DNA of 37,313 nucleotides, taken from assembly GCA_007131295.1 (NCBI GenBank), contig SLQW01000163.1:1-37313 (forward strand). The letters are read 5' to 3'. Positions 1-7,766 of this stretch are shown piece by piece. Below the pieces are notes generated by a model. It saw nothing but the letters and a program-made list of their open reading frames with translations, did not search any database and was not told the DNA's origin. A program made the position numbers and the translations under genes. The number at the start of each line of letters is the position of its first letter. Position 1 is the stretch's first letter. Origin of the DNA: Pseudomonadales bacterium (GTDB lineage: Bacteria; Pseudomonadota; Gammaproteobacteria; Pseudomonadales; Azotimanducaceae).

Positions 1-27
1 CCTGAGCCTGAGCCTGAGCCTGAGCCG
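1..27 (+). repeat. (CCTGAG)n hexanucleotide repeat encoding Pro-Glu
   Basis: Four perfect CCTGAG units followed by CCGGTG run from the left edge and encode PEPEPEPEPV in frame with the large surface protein. The array may extend to the left. Such Pro-Glu stretches commonly form stiff linkers behind an envelope anchor, and the hexamer array could vary in length without shifting the frame. Confidence 0.8.
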
Positions 28-2502
28 GTGTCAGCCGCAGTCTTCGGGCAGGTGGTAAACGGCCCGCTCGCTGGCGCAGAAGTCCGCATCTCGACCGAGC
101 TCGGCGATCTCCTGGCTACGGTGACGACCGACGAAGACGGGCGATTCAGCGCCGTCCTGGATCGACTCGGTCCCTATCGCATGCGCACCCAGGGCGGAAC
201 GCTTGCCGGTGAGACGTACGAGGGCGAGCTGCAGGCGCGCTGTCAGGCCGATGCGCGGTGTGTGGTATCGCCTCTAACTACCGCTTTCGCGGCGCTGGAG
301 GCGCGCGACCAGATCGATTTCGATACTGCTCGGGAGCGGCTGCGCAACAGCCTCGCTCTGCATATCGATCCGTTCGCGGACAGTGACGAGGTGGATGCGG
401 AGGTCTTCGACATCGTCGCCGTACGAGCCTCTATCGATTTTGGGCGGCAGCTTGGCGCCTGGATCGAGGATCTCCTGGCCTGGTTCGATGGCATCGCACC
501 TCTTCCGGAGGGTATCGCAGGCCCGGCGCCGGTACCGGGCATCGAACCAGATCTCACCTGCTCCGAGTTCACGGTGGAGGTGGAGGCACCCCACTATCTG
601 GTCGGGAGCCACGCGGAGATGGTCGCTGCGCTGGAGGACACGGAAGAGCTAGCGGACGGCCGCCTTGTGATCGGCATCACCGACGATATCGACGACGGGC
701 CCCAGGGAACCCTCAGTGTAGCGGAGGTCTGGTGGCTGGCCGATCTGGATGGCGATGACACGGATCTGGTGCTGGTCGGTTGGACCGAAGACGGGTCGCG
801 CCCCGTGATCGATCTCGGCGGCGGCGCCCGGGGGATGTGTGTTCGCACGCGCAACGACGTCGTCGTATCCGGGATCGAATTCCGCAACGGCCGTGCTCTC
901 GGCGCGAGAGAGTCCCTGTGCCGGGCCGAAACCGCGGGCGCTCTCTACGTAAACCAGATCGCCGGCAGTGACGGACAGCTCTATCTGCACGACACCATCT
1001 TCCGCGACAACACGACGCAAGCGAGTCTCGAAACCGGTACCCCGCCGTTCACCGTCGGCAGGGGCGGTGCCGTGTACAGCAGAGGCCTCATCACCGTCGC
1101 GCGCTCGGAGTTTATCGGCAACTACGCGCGCAATGCCGGTGGCGCCATCTTCAGCGACGCGGGCGTGGACGTATGCCACTCCCGTTTCGAGAACAATCGC
1201 CAGAGTGACCCGGGCACGAGTCGCTCGGGCGGTGCGATCATGGTGAACAACGAAAACGCCGGCGGAGACCTGCGCATTCACGATTCGGTGTTCATCGATA
1301 CCGAAACGCGGAGCGCCCGAGGCGGTGCGGTCTACTTGAATTCCGTTGGCTTCTTCGCGTCGACCCCGGGTGAGGTCATCGTCACCGAGTCCGAGTTCAT
1401 CGATAACCTGGCTACTCAGGGTGCGGCGGCCATCTACACCCTCCCGGTCAATGCCAATATCTATATCTCCGACTCCAGGTTCGTGAACAACGTCAGCGAG
1501 GGCAGCGGGCCCATCCTCGAAGCCGACAAGGCAGACATCTTCATTTTCAATTCGGTGTTCGAGAACAATGTGGTGGAGCCTCCGCAAGGCCTGATCGTCG
1601 CCGAAGCGGGAACCGTCGCCGGATCGAGCTTCAGCGACAACAGCAATCCGGCATTCGTCGGTGACTTCCTCGATGAGGGCGGCAACGTCTTCTTCGGGAG
1701 CAGCAGCAACCCGTTCGGGGAGCCCGAGGGCAGCATCGCTTTCCATGACGACGGTGGCATCTACACGGTGGCGCCGGACGGCAGCGCTCGCAGGCTGGTG
1801 CTCGACGTCGGCTTCATCGACCCGGCTCCGGCCTGGTCGCCGGACGGCCGGGAACTGGTCTATGTCGCCGGTCCGGCGTTTCGAACGGACCTGTTCCGGT
1901 ACTCGCTGTTGAACCGGCAGGTGCAGCGCCTCACGGATCAGGACGGTATCCGGGCGCTGGAGCCAGCCTGGTCGGTGAACGACGAGATCGCCTACGTCCG
2001 GCGCAACGAGTCCCAGGGCAGCAACCCCTTCCTGATCTACGTGACCAGCCCGGAAGGCGGGGAGGGCGAACACCTGACGGGTGGGCCGAGCGCCAGCGAC
2101 ATGGAGCGCTTCCCGACCTGGTCGCCCGACGGTGAGGCGCTGATCTTCAGCGTCCGGGAAGACTGGTCCTTCGATCCGCAGGCTGCGGAGCTCAAGCTGT
2201 ACCAGATCGATCGCGAGGGCATGGGGCGTGGACCCATCGATGGCTTCGAGGATGCGGATCAGCCCGCGTGGTCACCGGATGGAGACTGGATCGCTTACGT
2301 GCAGGACGGCCGCGTGCTGGCGCGGGCGATCGACGACGGTGAGGTCATCGATTTCGGCGAGGGCGATTACCCGACCTGGTCACCGGACGGCACGATGATC
2401 GCGTTCCATCACGATGGTGGCATCTTCCGGGCCAGCCTGCTGGAGCCGGATGAGCGCACGCTCGTCACCGAGGGCAACCAGCCGAACTGGTCGCGGCTCT
2501 GA
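1..2502 (+). CDS. Surface beta-helix / beta-propeller protein, 5' end missing
   Basis: The frame is open from base 1, so the gene probably begins outside the window; a GTG at 28 is the first internal start-like codon, but the upstream (Pro-Glu)n codons are in frame and look like a linker after a signal or lipoprotein anchor. About 833 residues are visible. Order: a short carboxypeptidase-regulatory-like Ig fold (about residues 10-70, with TTDEDGRF); a helical middle; a right-handed beta-helix (about 200-540) with repeated GGA[IV] and FxxN motifs (FRDN, FIGN, FENN, FIDN, FVNN, FSDN) like those of chlamydial polymorphic membrane proteins; then a TolB/PD40-type propeller (about 600-833) with repeated WSPDG motifs (PAWSPDG, PTWSPDG). 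A secreted or surface-anchored protein is inferred; substrate or ligand is unknown. It ends in a strong hairpin shared with the convergent gene. Confidence 0.72.
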   Translation, partial: PEPEPEPEPVSAAVFGQVVNGPLAGAEVRISTELGDLLATVTTDEDGRFSAVLDRLGPYRMRTQGGTLAGETYEGELQARCQADARCVVSPLTTAFAALEARDQIDFDTARERLRNSLALHIDPFADSDEVDAEVFDIVAVRASIDFGRQLGAWIEDLLAWFDGIAPLPEGIAGPAPVPGIEPDLTCSEFTVEVEAPHYLVGSHAEMVAALEDTEELADGRLVIGITDDIDDGPQGTLSVAEVWWLADLDGDDTDLVLVGWTEDGSRPVIDLGGGARGMCVRTRNDVVVSGIEFRNGRALGARESLCRAETAGALYVNQIAGSDGQLYLHDTIFRDNTTQASLETGTPPFTVGRGGAVYSRGLITVARSEFIGNYARNAGGAIFSDAGVDVCHSRFENNRQSDPGTSRSGGAIMVNNENAGGDLRIHDSVFIDTETRSARGGAVYLNSVGFFASTPGEVIVTESEFIDNLATQGAAAIYTLPVNANIYISDSRFVNNVSEGSGPILEADKADIFIFNSVFENNVVEPPQGLIVAEAGTVAGSSFSDNSNPAFVGDFLDEGGNVFFGSSSNPFGEPEGSIAFHDDGGIYTVAPDGSARRLVLDVGFIDPAPAWSPDGRELVYVAGPAFRTDLFRYSLLNRQVQRLTDQDGIRALEPAWSVNDEIAYVRRNESQGSNPFLIYVTSPEGGEGEHLTGGPSASDMERFPTWSPDGEALIFSVREDWSFDPQAAELKLYQIDREGMGRGPIDGFEDADQPAWSPDGDWIAYVQDGRVLARAIDDGEVIDFGEGDYPTWSPDGTMIAFHHDGGIFRASLLEPDERTLVTEGNQPNWSRL

Positions 2503-2511
2503 AGTGGCTAT

Positions 2512-2538
2512 GCGGGTGGCGGCCCGGCCGCCACCCGC
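2512..2538. terminator. Perfect 12-bp hairpin between convergent genes
   Basis: GCGGGTGGCGGC (2512-2523) and GCCGCCACCCGC (2527-2538) form a perfect 12-bp stem with a 3-nt CCG loop, between the stop at 2502 (+) and the stop at 2550 (-). There is no T-run on either side, so it is a bidirectional terminator or mRNA 3'-end stabiliser by position and stem strength only. Confidence 0.65.
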
Positions 2539-2549
2539 AGCGCCGTGAT

Positions 2550-3686
2550 TCACTCCTCCATGATGCCCGCGAGCCGCTCGGCGGCACTCGCGAAGTCCTC
2601 CATGAACTCCTGCACCACGGCGCGCACCGACTGCGGCGAGTTCATCAGGCCGACCCCCTGACCCACCCAGTAGGTGGCGAGTTGCTTCGCGCCCGGGTCG
2701 CCGGCCTCGGCCAGCTTGTTGATGCGGCTGAGCGCAGGTTCGGACACCAGGCTTTGCAGTGGCATCGGCAATGGCTCCGGTGCCTCCGCTGCCTGCCAGG
2801 CATCCGTCCAGGCGGAGCGCAGCTGCCGCGTGTACTTGCCGGTACGGCTGCGGGAGCGCACCGTCTGGCGCGAATTCGCGGCCAGCATCTTTTCCTTCAC
2901 TGCCGGATTGGTCTCGGCCTCGGCGGTGGTGAGCCAGACGGAGCCGGTCCAGGCGCCGGCAGCGCCCATGGCCATGCAGGCGGCCATCTGCCGGCCGGTG
3001 ACGATGCCGCCGGCGGCGAGCACCGGGATGTCGCCGTAGGGCTTCAGGGCCTCGATCACCTCGGGGACCAGCACCAGGGTGGAGATTTCACCACAGTGGC
3101 CACCGGCCTCGGTGCCGGAGACGATGAGGATATCCACGCCCGCCTCGGCGTGTTTGATGGCATGCTCCGGCGCACCGGTGAGTGCACCCACGGCTACGCC
3201 TTCGGCGCGGGCGCGGTCGAGCATGATCTTCGGCGGAACGCCCAGTGCGTTCACGATCATTTTGATGGAATGGGAGAACGCCACGTCGAGAATGGCGGCC
3301 GCGCCAGACTCGCGCATGCTGCTGGCGAACTCGGAGCCGATCTCGCGATCCCATAGGCCGCTGGTATCGACGCCGTGCTCGGCCAGGATGCTGTCGACGT
3401 AGGCTTTGTGCTCCGGCGGAATGGCAGCCTCGATCTGCTCGCGCGTGAAACTGCCGTCTTTGTTCGCCATGCTGGTGGGCACGATGAGGTCGACGCCGTA
3501 AGGCTTTCCGTCGACGTGCTCGTCGATCCACTTCAGTTCGACTTCCAGGCTCTCGGGCCGGTGCCCGGCAGCACCGAGTACGCCGAAGCCGCCGGCCTTG
3601 CTGACGGCCGCGACCACATCGCGACAGTGACTGAACGCGAACAGCGGGAATTCGATCCCGAGCATGTCACAGACCTTCGATTTCAT
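2550..3686 (-). CDS. Nitronate monooxygenase-family flavoprotein (NAD(P)H:flavin oxidoreductase)
   Basis: 378 residues with the FMN-binding TIM barrel of the 2-nitropropane dioxygenase/nitronate monooxygenase family: N-terminal SHCRDVVAAVSKAGGFGVLG, a KPYGVD strand, the phosphate-binding segment GTEAGGHCGEIST and PVLAAGGIVTGRQM. It resembles the mycobacterial Rv1533-type branch as I recall that sequence. Members oxidise alkyl nitronates or act as FMN-dependent enoyl reductases; the substrate here is unknown. The ATG at 3686 overlaps the TGA of the upstream Nudix gene as ATGA, and AAGAGGTGG lies just upstream, so translational coupling is likely. The last residues run into the shared hairpin at 2512-2538. 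Confidence 0.88.
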   Translation of the reverse strand: MKSKVCDMLGIEFPLFAFSHCRDVVAAVSKAGGFGVLGAAGHRPESLEVELKWIDEHVDGKPYGVDLIVPTSMANKDGSFTREQIEAAIPPEHKAYVDSILAEHGVDTSGLWDREIGSEFASSMRESGAAAILDVAFSHSIKMIVNALGVPPKIMLDRARAEGVAVGALTGAPEHAIKHAEAGVDILIVSGTEAGGHCGEISTLVLVPEVIEALKPYGDIPVLAAGGIVTGRQMAACMAMGAAGAWTGSVWLTTAEAETNPAVKEKMLAANSRQTVRSRSRTGKYTRQLRSAWTDAWQAAEAPEPLPMPLQSLVSEPALSRINKLAEAGDPGAKQLATYWVGQGVGLMNSPQSVRAVVQEFMEDFASAAERLAGIMEE

Positions 3687-4144
3687 CGTCCACCTCTTAA
3701 TTCGTCTGAATTGGCCCCGGAGCGGGATTGTAGAGCATTCCCGACCTCATCGGACCCGACCACTGCTGGGGACAGGATGGCATCGAGCAGGGGGATGTCG
3801 GCGGGCGCGATGGTGATTCCGGCGAGTTCGTCGGCGGCAAACCAGGCCACTGCGTCGTGAACCTGCAGCGTACCGACGGCCTCTTCACTGTGTGCCTCGA
3901 GGGCAATCAACTCGATGCTGCCGCGTTCGTAGCGATAGCGGCTGCGCGCGACTTCGGCGCCGATCTGTGCGTTCAGGCCGAGTTCCTCGTGCAGTTCCCG
4001 TCGCAGAGCCGCGGCGAAGGACTCGCCGTCTTCCACCTTGCCACCCGGCAGCTCCCAGTGACCGGCGAGATGTTCACCCGCGGCGCGGCGCGCTAGCAGC
4101 ACCTTGCCGTAGCGCCGCATGACGGCGCATACCACCTGCTTCAC
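3683..4144 (-). CDS. mutT: MutT-like Nudix hydrolase (8-oxo-dGTP diphosphatase family)
   Basis: About 153 residues. The complete Nudix box GX5EX7REUXEEXGU is visible, from GKVEDGE through RRELHEELGL, preceded by LAGHWELPGG, the classic MutT/Nudix context. It probably hydrolyses oxidised nucleoside triphosphates or related diphosphates with Mg2+. I chose the GTG at 4144 because GGAG lies 9 nt upstream; a GTG at 4159 is possible but has no such site. The reading frame stays open far upstream (to 4462), but that part is antisense to glpD and not protein-like. It is first of a two-gene operon with the nitronate monooxygenase (ATGA overlap). The usual mutT neighbours (secA, argJ) are absent, so it may be a paralogue rather than the housekeeping copy. 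Confidence 0.85.
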   Translation of the reverse strand: MKQVVCAVMRRYGKVLLARRAAGEHLAGHWELPGGKVEDGESFAAALRRELHEELGLNAQIGAEVARSRYRYERGSIELIALEAHSEEAVGTLQVHDAVAWFAADELAGITIAPADIPLLDAILSPAVVGSDEVGNALQSRSGANSDELRGGR

Positions 4145-4259
4145 TCGCGGCGTCTCCACCCGGAATCGGCGAGCGCCGAAACTACCACAGTGCCGGCGGC
4201 TGCCCGAACTGGTTGATTTGTGCGACCCTTCGCGCTCGGCCGTACCCTGGATTCTCGCC

Positions 4260-5876
4260 ATGACCGAACCTGCCCTCGACGCCAAGGCCCGAAGCGCTAC
4301 GCTTTCGCGGTTGGCGACGGAGACCTTCGATCTGCTCGTTATTGGCGGTGGTATCACCGGGGCCGGCATCGCGCGAGATGCCGCGCTCCGGGGTCTGTCC
4401 GTGGCGCTGATCGAGGCGGATGACTTCGCTGTCGGGACCTCGAGCCGCTCCTCGAAGCTCATTCACGGCGGATTGCGTTATCTCGCGATGGGCGACATTG
4501 CGCTGGTCCGGGAAACGGCGCTGGAACGCAAGGCCGTCCACCGGATGGCGCCGCACCTGGCGGAGCCCTACTGGATGCTGGTCCCGGCGAAGTCGCGGAT
4601 GAGCCTGCTCAAGTTCCGGACGGGTATAACTGCGTACGAGAAGCTTGGCGCCGTGGCCGAGGCGGACCTGCATCGGAACTGGAGCGGCGAGGAGCTGGCT
4701 TATCATGAGCCGAAGCTGGATCAGGGCCGGTTTCCGCACGCCTGCGCCTATCGCGAGTACCTCACCGATGATGCCCGCCTGGTATTGGCTGCGCTGCGTG
4801 CTGCGGCCGGGGCCGGGGCGGTGGTCGCCTCGCGCCTTCCGGCTACGGAGCTTCTGCGCGAGGGCGAAAGGGTCATCGGCGTGCGCGCCCGCTGCGCTCT
4901 CGCTGGAAGTGAGCCGGAAATCCGGGCGCGGGCGGTGGTGAATGCGGCAGGACCGTGGGCCGACCGGGTCGCGGCGCTGGAGGCGCCGCGGGAGGGTTCG
5001 CGCCTGCACCTCTCTAAGGGCGTGCACATCGTGCTTCCGGCGAGCCGTCTGCCCGTGCGCAACCTGGTGGTTCTGACGGCCGAGGACAAACGTTCCATCT
5101 TCGCCATTCCCCGCGGTGCGACGGTGTATCTCGGGACGACGGATACCAGCTATACGGGCGACGACTGGCAGTGGCCGGAAATCGAACCGGAAGACGTGCG
5201 CTATCTGCTGGAGCCGGTCACGCGCTATTTCGACGTCCCGGAACTGAGCCCGGAGGACGTGGTAGCGGCCTGGGCTGGTCTGCGGCCGCTGATCGCCGAG
5301 CCTGGCAAGGAAGCGAAGGAGATGTCGCGCAAGGACGAGGTCTGGATCGGTCCTGGCGGGCTGATCACCATCGCCGGCGGCAAGCTGACGGGTTTCCGGA
5401 AGATGGCCGAGGAGGTCATGGTGCGGGTCGCGGAGCGCCTCGAGAAGACGCTGCCGCCGACTCCGGAAGCGACGCCGCTGCCGGGTGGCGACTTCGTCGG
5501 TGACCTGGAGCACCGGGCGCGTGCGCTGCCCGGTGTCGACAACCTGGGCCGCGCATGCGCCGATCGCCTGGTGCGACTCTATGGCAGCGAAGCCGACGCG
5601 GTGCTCGCAAGCGGAGCGGAGCCGCTGGTAGCCGGGGGCGAGGTCCTCTGCGGTGAAGTGGACTGGGCGGTGAACGTGGAGGCGGCACATACGCTCGAAG
5701 ACGTGGTCTACCGGCGCACGCGTGCGGCCTGGTACAGCCCGGCGGAGCGGGATGCGCTGCTGGCACCGGCGGCGGCGCGGATGGCGCAGCTGCTCGGCTG
5801 GGACGAAGGCGAACAGCAGCGGCAGATCGGCGCAGTACGGCAGCGCTACGCTGACGAGATGGCGTTCAAGCGCTGA
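4260..5876 (+). CDS. glpD: FAD-dependent glycerol-3-phosphate dehydrogenase
   Basis: 538 residues, normal for aerobic GlpD, a membrane-associated flavoprotein oxidising sn-glycerol-3-phosphate to dihydroxyacetone phosphate and feeding quinone. Visible: the Rossmann FAD site VIGGGITGAGIARDAALRG (about residues 27-46), the family signature GTSSRSSKLIHGGLRYL (about 59-75), the FAD-contact stretch VVNAAGPWAD, and the C-terminal IAGGKLTGFRKMAEE. The start at ATG 4260 places the FAD motif at the expected distance; upstream in-frame codons to 4119 run antisense to mutT and are unlikely. The ribosome site is weak (GGA only). It is divergent from mutT across about 115 bp and heads a cluster with the AGPS-like flavoprotein and FGGY kinase, separated from them by a tandem repeat array. 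Confidence 0.93.
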   Translation: MTEPALDAKARSATLSRLATETFDLLVIGGGITGAGIARDAALRGLSVALIEADDFAVGTSSRSSKLIHGGLRYLAMGDIALVRETALERKAVHRMAPHLAEPYWMLVPAKSRMSLLKFRTGITAYEKLGAVAEADLHRNWSGEELAYHEPKLDQGRFPHACAYREYLTDDARLVLAALRAAAGAGAVVASRLPATELLREGERVIGVRARCALAGSEPEIRARAVVNAAGPWADRVAALEAPREGSRLHLSKGVHIVLPASRLPVRNLVVLTAEDKRSIFAIPRGATVYLGTTDTSYTGDDWQWPEIEPEDVRYLLEPVTRYFDVPELSPEDVVAAWAGLRPLIAEPGKEAKEMSRKDEVWIGPGGLITIAGGKLTGFRKMAEEVMVRVAERLEKTLPPTPEATPLPGGDFVGDLEHRARALPGVDNLGRACADRLVRLYGSEADAVLASGAEPLVAGGEVLCGEVDWAVNVEAAHTLEDVVYRRTRAAWYSPAERDALLAPAAARMAQLLGWDEGEQQRQIGAVRQRYADEMAFKR

Positions 5877-5910
5877 CGACGCAACGACAATGAACCTTGT
5901 GAGCTTTTTG

Positions 5911-6338
5911 TCGTGGGAAGGTGTGCTCGCCGCAGGCGAGCGCGCCGATAGCGGCGCAGCCGCCCCGAGCGTGACGCTGAAGTCGAGGGCAGTCCGCGCT
6001 CGGCGTGCCGCTGCGCGGCCACGCGCTCCCACAAGGATGTCGCACAATCGAAGGGGCTTTTTGTGGGAAGTTGTGCTGCCCGCAGGGCAGCGCAACGATG
6101 GCGGCGCAGCCGCCTCTGGGCGTGACGCTCGAGTCTGGCGCAGTCCGCGATCGGCGCGCCCGCTGCGCGGCCACGCCTTCCCACAAGGGCATCGCGAGAC
6201 CGAAGGGGCTTTTTGTGGGAAGGTGTGCTGCCCGCAGGGCAGCGCAACGATGGCGGCGCAGCCGCCTCTGGGCGTGACGCTCGAATCTGGCGCAGTCCGC
6301 GATCGGCGCGCCCGCTGCGCGGCCACGCCTTCCCACAA
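5911..6338. repeat. Three tandem 152-bp repeats with TTGTGGGAAG / CTTCCCACAA ends
   Basis: The glpD to AGPS-like gap holds three copies of a 126-bp GC-rich element at about 5911-6034, 6061-6186 and 6213-6338, separated by similar 26-bp spacers ending GAAGGGGCTTT. Copies 2 and 3 differ at only two positions that I can find; copy 1 is more diverged. Each is bounded by inverted ends (TTGTGGGAAG and CTTCCCACAA; copy 3 pairs over 15 bp with one wobble) and contains inner dyads such as GGCGGCGCAGCCGCC. Open frames across it carry no recognisable protein. No transposase is near, so it looks like a non-autonomous, MITE- or BIME-like element. Relatives lie at 19.8-20.2 kb. Confidence 0.85.
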
Positions 6339-6368
6339 AGGCTTTGATCCAGGCAGGGGAGAGACGAC

Positions 6369-7766
6369 TTGAGCAAGGTGCTGGCCGCCCTTGAGGCGGC
6401 ATTAGGAGACGCAGTGGCGACGGACGAGGCCTCCCTGCGCGCACACCGTCGCGATTACTGGTCGCGCTCGGAGCTGACGGACTGGCTCGGTGAATCCGCG
6501 TCGCTGCCGCTGGCGGTGGTGACGCCAACGAGCACCGCGGAGATGGCAGAGGCGGTGCGCATATGCCGCGCACACGACACCGCGATGATCACCCGCGGCG
6601 GGGGGTCCGGCGTCTGTGGCGGTGTCCTGGCCGGGCGCGATCAGGTGGTGCTATCCACACGTGGGCTGAGCGGACTCGAGCAGCTCGATGAGCACGATCT
6701 GCTGGCGACTTTCGGCGCCGGGACGATGGGTGCAGACGCCGAAAACGCAGTCGCTGCGGCGGGTTACACGATCGGCAACTGGCCTCAGTCCATTGCCCTG
6801 TCCACCGTAGGCGGCTGGGTTGCGACGCGCGCCTCGGGCCAGTACTCCACGGCCTACGGCAACACCGAGGACCTGATCTATGACCTCGAAGCAGTCCTGC
6901 CCGATGGCAGCATCTTCCGCTCCCGGCCAACGCCGCGGGCCGCGGCCGGGCCGGACTTGCGCCAGCTGTTGCTCGGCAGCGAGGGCACGCTGGGGGTGGT
7001 CACCCGGGTGACATTTTCGCTGCGGCCGCAGGCCGAGCATGGTATCCGTCAGGCCTTCCACTTCGAGGATTTCGCTACCGGCATCGAGGCCATGCGGCAG
7101 GTCATCCGTCCTGGCTGGCGGCCGCCGGTGGTGCGTCTCTACGACGCTCGCGAAAGCCGACGTCACTTCCGCGACACCTGCCCCAAGGGTCGTGCCATGC
7201 TGATCTTTCTCCACGAGGGCCCGCGCGCGCTCGCCGAGGCAGAAGCGGCTGCTGTGGCGGTAATCTGTCGCGAGCTCGGTGGCGAGCCTGCAGATCGCCA
7301 GACCGTCGACGACTGGTTCGCGCACCGCAATACGGTGCCGAGCTGGCGCGAACTGTTCGAGCAAGGGCTGGTCGTGGACACCATCGAGGTGGCCACGGAC
7401 TGGCGTCGGCTCAACGATCTCTACGAGGCGACGCTGGCCCGGTTCGAGGCTGTGCCCGGTCTGGTGGCGGCGTCCGCGCACTCGTCCCACGCCTACCGCT
7501 CCGGCGCGAATCTCTACTTCACCTTCGCCGCGGCGCCCGGGCGCGATGGCATGCTGAGTGCGTACGATGCCTGCTGGCAGGGCGCCATGGAGGCGGCTGC
7601 GGAACTCGGCGCCGGCATCGCGCACCATCACGGCATCGGCCGCGTCCGCCGGGCATGGATGGCCACCGAGGTTGGCGCCCCCGGGGTGGAACTTCTGCGG
7701 CGGGTCAAACAGGCCCTGGACCCGGATGGGCTGATGAATCCCGGCGTCCTGCTGCCGGATTCATGA
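6369..7766 (+). CDS. Alkyldihydroxyacetonephosphate synthase-like FAD-linked oxidase
   Basis: 465 residues of the vanillyl-alcohol-oxidase/PCMH flavoprotein fold. An FAD-binding half (about residues 48-215) shows VVTPTSTAEM, TRGGGSGVCGG and LLGSEGTLGVVTRV; the C-terminal cap carries HHHGIG at 419-424, the His-rich active-site motif seen in AGPS and bacterial relatives, and a closing LDPDGLMNPGVLL. AGPS exchanges an acyl for an alkyl chain on DHAP in ether-lipid synthesis; bacterial homologues are mostly uncharacterised and some act as 2-hydroxyacid-type dehydrogenases. The start is TTG at 6369 with GGGGAG about 10 nt upstream; no better ATG is near. Its stop overlaps the kinase start as ATGA, so these two are an operon. 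Placement behind glpD suggests a phosphoglycerol or DHAP-derived substrate. Confidence 0.82.
   Translation: MSKVLAALEAALGDAVATDEASLRAHRRDYWSRSELTDWLGESASLPLAVVTPTSTAEMAEAVRICRAHDTAMITRGGGSGVCGGVLAGRDQVVLSTRGLSGLEQLDEHDLLATFGAGTMGADAENAVAAAGYTIGNWPQSIALSTVGGWVATRASGQYSTAYGNTEDLIYDLEAVLPDGSIFRSRPTPRAAAGPDLRQLLLGSEGTLGVVTRVTFSLRPQAEHGIRQAFHFEDFATGIEAMRQVIRPGWRPPVVRLYDARESRRHFRDTCPKGRAMLIFLHEGPRALAEAEAAAVAVICRELGGEPADRQTVDDWFAHRNTVPSWRELFEQGLVVDTIEVATDWRRLNDLYEATLARFEAVPGLVAASAHSSHAYRSGANLYFTFAAAPGRDGMLSAYDACWQGAMEAAAELGAGIAHHHGIGRVRRAWMATEVGAPGVELLRRVKQALDPDGLMNPGVLLPDS

Noticed and set aside
649-2073. 474-codon open frame on the minus strand opposite the surface protein
   Set aside because: Antisense to the beta-helix and propeller repeats, with no recognisable motif.
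4182-6338. 718-codon open frame on the minus strand opposite glpD and the repeat array
   Set aside because: It is antisense to a clear GlpD protein, has low-complexity Arg/Ala/Pro-rich sequence and repeats the 152-bp units; no domain is seen. High GC makes such shadow frames common.
5911-6338. Insertion sequence
   Set aside because: No transposase reading frame or target duplication is visible; the element is too short and is best treated as a non-autonomous repeat.
5846-6376. Possible repeat-encoded protein from the 152-bp array
   Set aside because: Translations differ among frames, are Arg/Ala/Pro/Gly-rich and stay open only because of GC content and the 152-bp repetition; no ribosome site or domain.
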